In this document: positions 63,319 through 64,000 of the stretch, piece by piece
Layout: the number at the start of each line of letters is the position of its first letter
Position numbering within the stretch: position 1 is the first letter of the stretch
NCBI GenBank assembly: GCA_014240165.1
Contig: JAAZXM010000010.1
Coordinates: forward strand, 22,357-86,356
Length of the DNA stretch: 64,000 nt
Reading direction: 5' to 3'
From: Myxococcales bacterium
GTDB taxonomy: Bacteria > Myxococcota_A > UBA9160 > UBA4427
Program-made: the position numbers and the translations under genes
The notes under the pieces: generated by a model
What the model was told of the DNA's origin: nothing
Database searches by the model: none
What the model saw: only the letters and a program-made list of their open reading frames with translations

Positions 63319-63726
63319 ATGGCAATCGAAGGCGGCTGTTATTGCGGCGAGGTGCGTTACGAAGCGGGGGGCGATGCGCTCTTCAAGGGGCAATGTCATT
63401 GCCGCGAGTGCCAGTATGTTTCAGGCGGTGGCCCGAACTTCTTGATGGGAATGCCCGAAGCGACCTTCTCCTATATAAAGGGCGAGCCCAAGGGCTTTAC
63501 GCGAAGCGATCTGGAAAGCCCGGTTACCCGGGATTTCTGCGCCGCATGCGGAACCCATCTTCTCTCACGTGTTCCGGGAATGCCCGGCGTGATGTTCATC
63601 AAGGTGGGTACCCTCGACGATCCGAATCAATTCGGTTCTTCGCAGATGGTGATCTTCACCGTCGATCAGCAGAGCTTTCATCAATTGCCCGAAGGCGTGC
63701 CGACCTTCGAGCGCGGGCCGGGTTGA
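63319..63726 (+). CDS. GFA/CENP-V family zinc protein, second copy
   Basis: The 135-residue protein has Cys7, Cys9, Cys26, Cys28 and Cys31 and a later FCAACG pair, the GFA zinc pattern. It is related to the protein at 6909 but differs across most of the middle. As with that gene, formaldehyde handling is only an inference. GGAG precedes the ATG. Confidence 0.85.
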   Translation: MAIEGGCYCGEVRYEAGGDALFKGQCHCRECQYVSGGGPNFLMGMPEATFSYIKGEPKGFTRSDLESPVTRDFCAACGTHLLSRVPGMPGVMFIKVGTLDDPNQFGSSQMVIFTVDQQSFHQLPEGVPTFERGPG

Positions 63727-63762
63727 GCAAGGCTCTCGAGTCGGGCAGGAGAGGGCGCTGAT

Positions 63763-64000
63763 TCAGCGCGTCTCGCCCGGCGTGAAGCGGTAGATCTCTT
63801 CGTCGGCGATGCGGCGCTCGGCGATGCCATCGAAGCCCTCCCCGCCGCCGCTATAGCTGTCTTCGCATAGGACGCGGCCGTCAGCGTCAAATTCCCAGAC
63901 GATGAGCAAGCGCTGCCGGTAGAGGTAGAGGGAGTCGGGGTCGGGAACTTCGACCCCCATGCCCCCGAGCACCGCGCCCGGGTAGGCCATCTTGAGTTCG
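63763..64000 (-). CDS. Partial hypothetical protein at the right edge
   Basis: A minus-strand frame is open from the window edge to its stop at 63763. An ATG at 63990 gives 75 residues, but the frame continues upstream without a stop, so the gene is probably truncated by the window. It is acidic, has no membrane segment and ends EEIYRFTPGETR. It shows beta-strand-like segments such as LLIVWEFDADGRVLCEDSYSG. I do not recognise the family. Confidence 0.5.
   Translation of the reverse strand, partial: ELKMAYPGAVLGGMGVEVPDPDSLYLYRQRLLIVWEFDADGRVLCEDSYSGGGEGFDGIAERRIADEEIYRFTPGETR

Overview
This is a high-GC, densely packed stretch of chromosome from a Gram-negative bacterium. The evidence is a TonB-dependent receptor, lipobox-bearing lipoproteins and PEP-CTERM (exosortase) sorting tails. 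The mix of MttB-type methyltransferases, FG-GAP/ASPIC-UnbV proteins, TPR lipoproteins, sulfatase-like enzymes and PEP-CTERM proteins suggests an environmental proteobacterial, myxobacterial or Binatota-like lineage, but the window alone does not fix the taxon. I see no tRNA or rRNA gene, insertion sequence, phage gene or CRISPR array.

The dominant theme is breakdown of methylated and quaternary amines, with handling of the released one-carbon units and aldehydes. (A) 1-5445: a corrinoid methyltransferase operon (MttB-like, corrinoid protein, DUF1638, 'virulence factor' family, RamA/ASKHA-like reactivator). (B) 5519-7322, minus strand: a GFA-family zinc protein and a class III aminotransferase. 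(C) 7679-17181, plus strand: a likely operon that begins with a remarkable single-ORF fusion of a BetI-like TetR repressor to a Rieske mononuclear-iron oxygenase. It continues with a GcvT-fold protein, two PYROXD2-like flavoproteins, a crotonase, a membrane-anchored PDZ protein and a DAO-type flavin oxidase.

(D) 17279-40271 is mostly envelope-related: two convergent, 3'-overlapping FG-GAP/ASPIC-UnbV proteins, a PEP-CTERM protein, a membrane-anchored sulfatase-superfamily enzyme, a TonB receptor, a TPR lipoprotein, three paralogous membrane-anchored repeat proteins, an ADP-forming acyl-CoA synthetase and a membrane-fused spermidine-synthase-like protein. (E) 40328-45894: formate-THF ligase, a trimethylamine-dehydrogenase-like flavoprotein with a changed substrate pocket, and an NCS1 transporter preceded by a small membrane protein. 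On the minus strand (46004-47640) an SSS symporter is translationally coupled to a 48-residue membrane protein.

(F) 47843-57741: a second amine-catabolic operon with a DAO oxidase, a MoaD/ThiS-like carrier, a tungsten-type aldehyde ferredoxin oxidoreductase, two aminotransferases, a C45 amidase-like protein, a GNAT acetyltransferase and a third PYROXD2 paralog. (G) 57749-64000: an exported amine oxidase with PKD and PEP-CTERM modules, a BKACE-family enzyme, a small membrane protein, an LLM flavoprotein, an EamA exporter, a second GFA protein and a partial gene.

Taken together, demethylation (corrinoid, Rieske or flavoprotein) would feed one-carbon units to tetrahydrofolate through the GcvT-like and Fhs proteins. 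Amine oxidases and aminotransferases would give aldehydes and acids for AOR, the crotonase, BKACE and the acyl-CoA synthetase. The strongest candidate for something new is the TetR-Rieske fusion, whose own promoter carries a palindrome between -35 and -10. Other notable items are the tungsten-AOR amine operon, the surface-sorted amine oxidase and the repeat-protein family.
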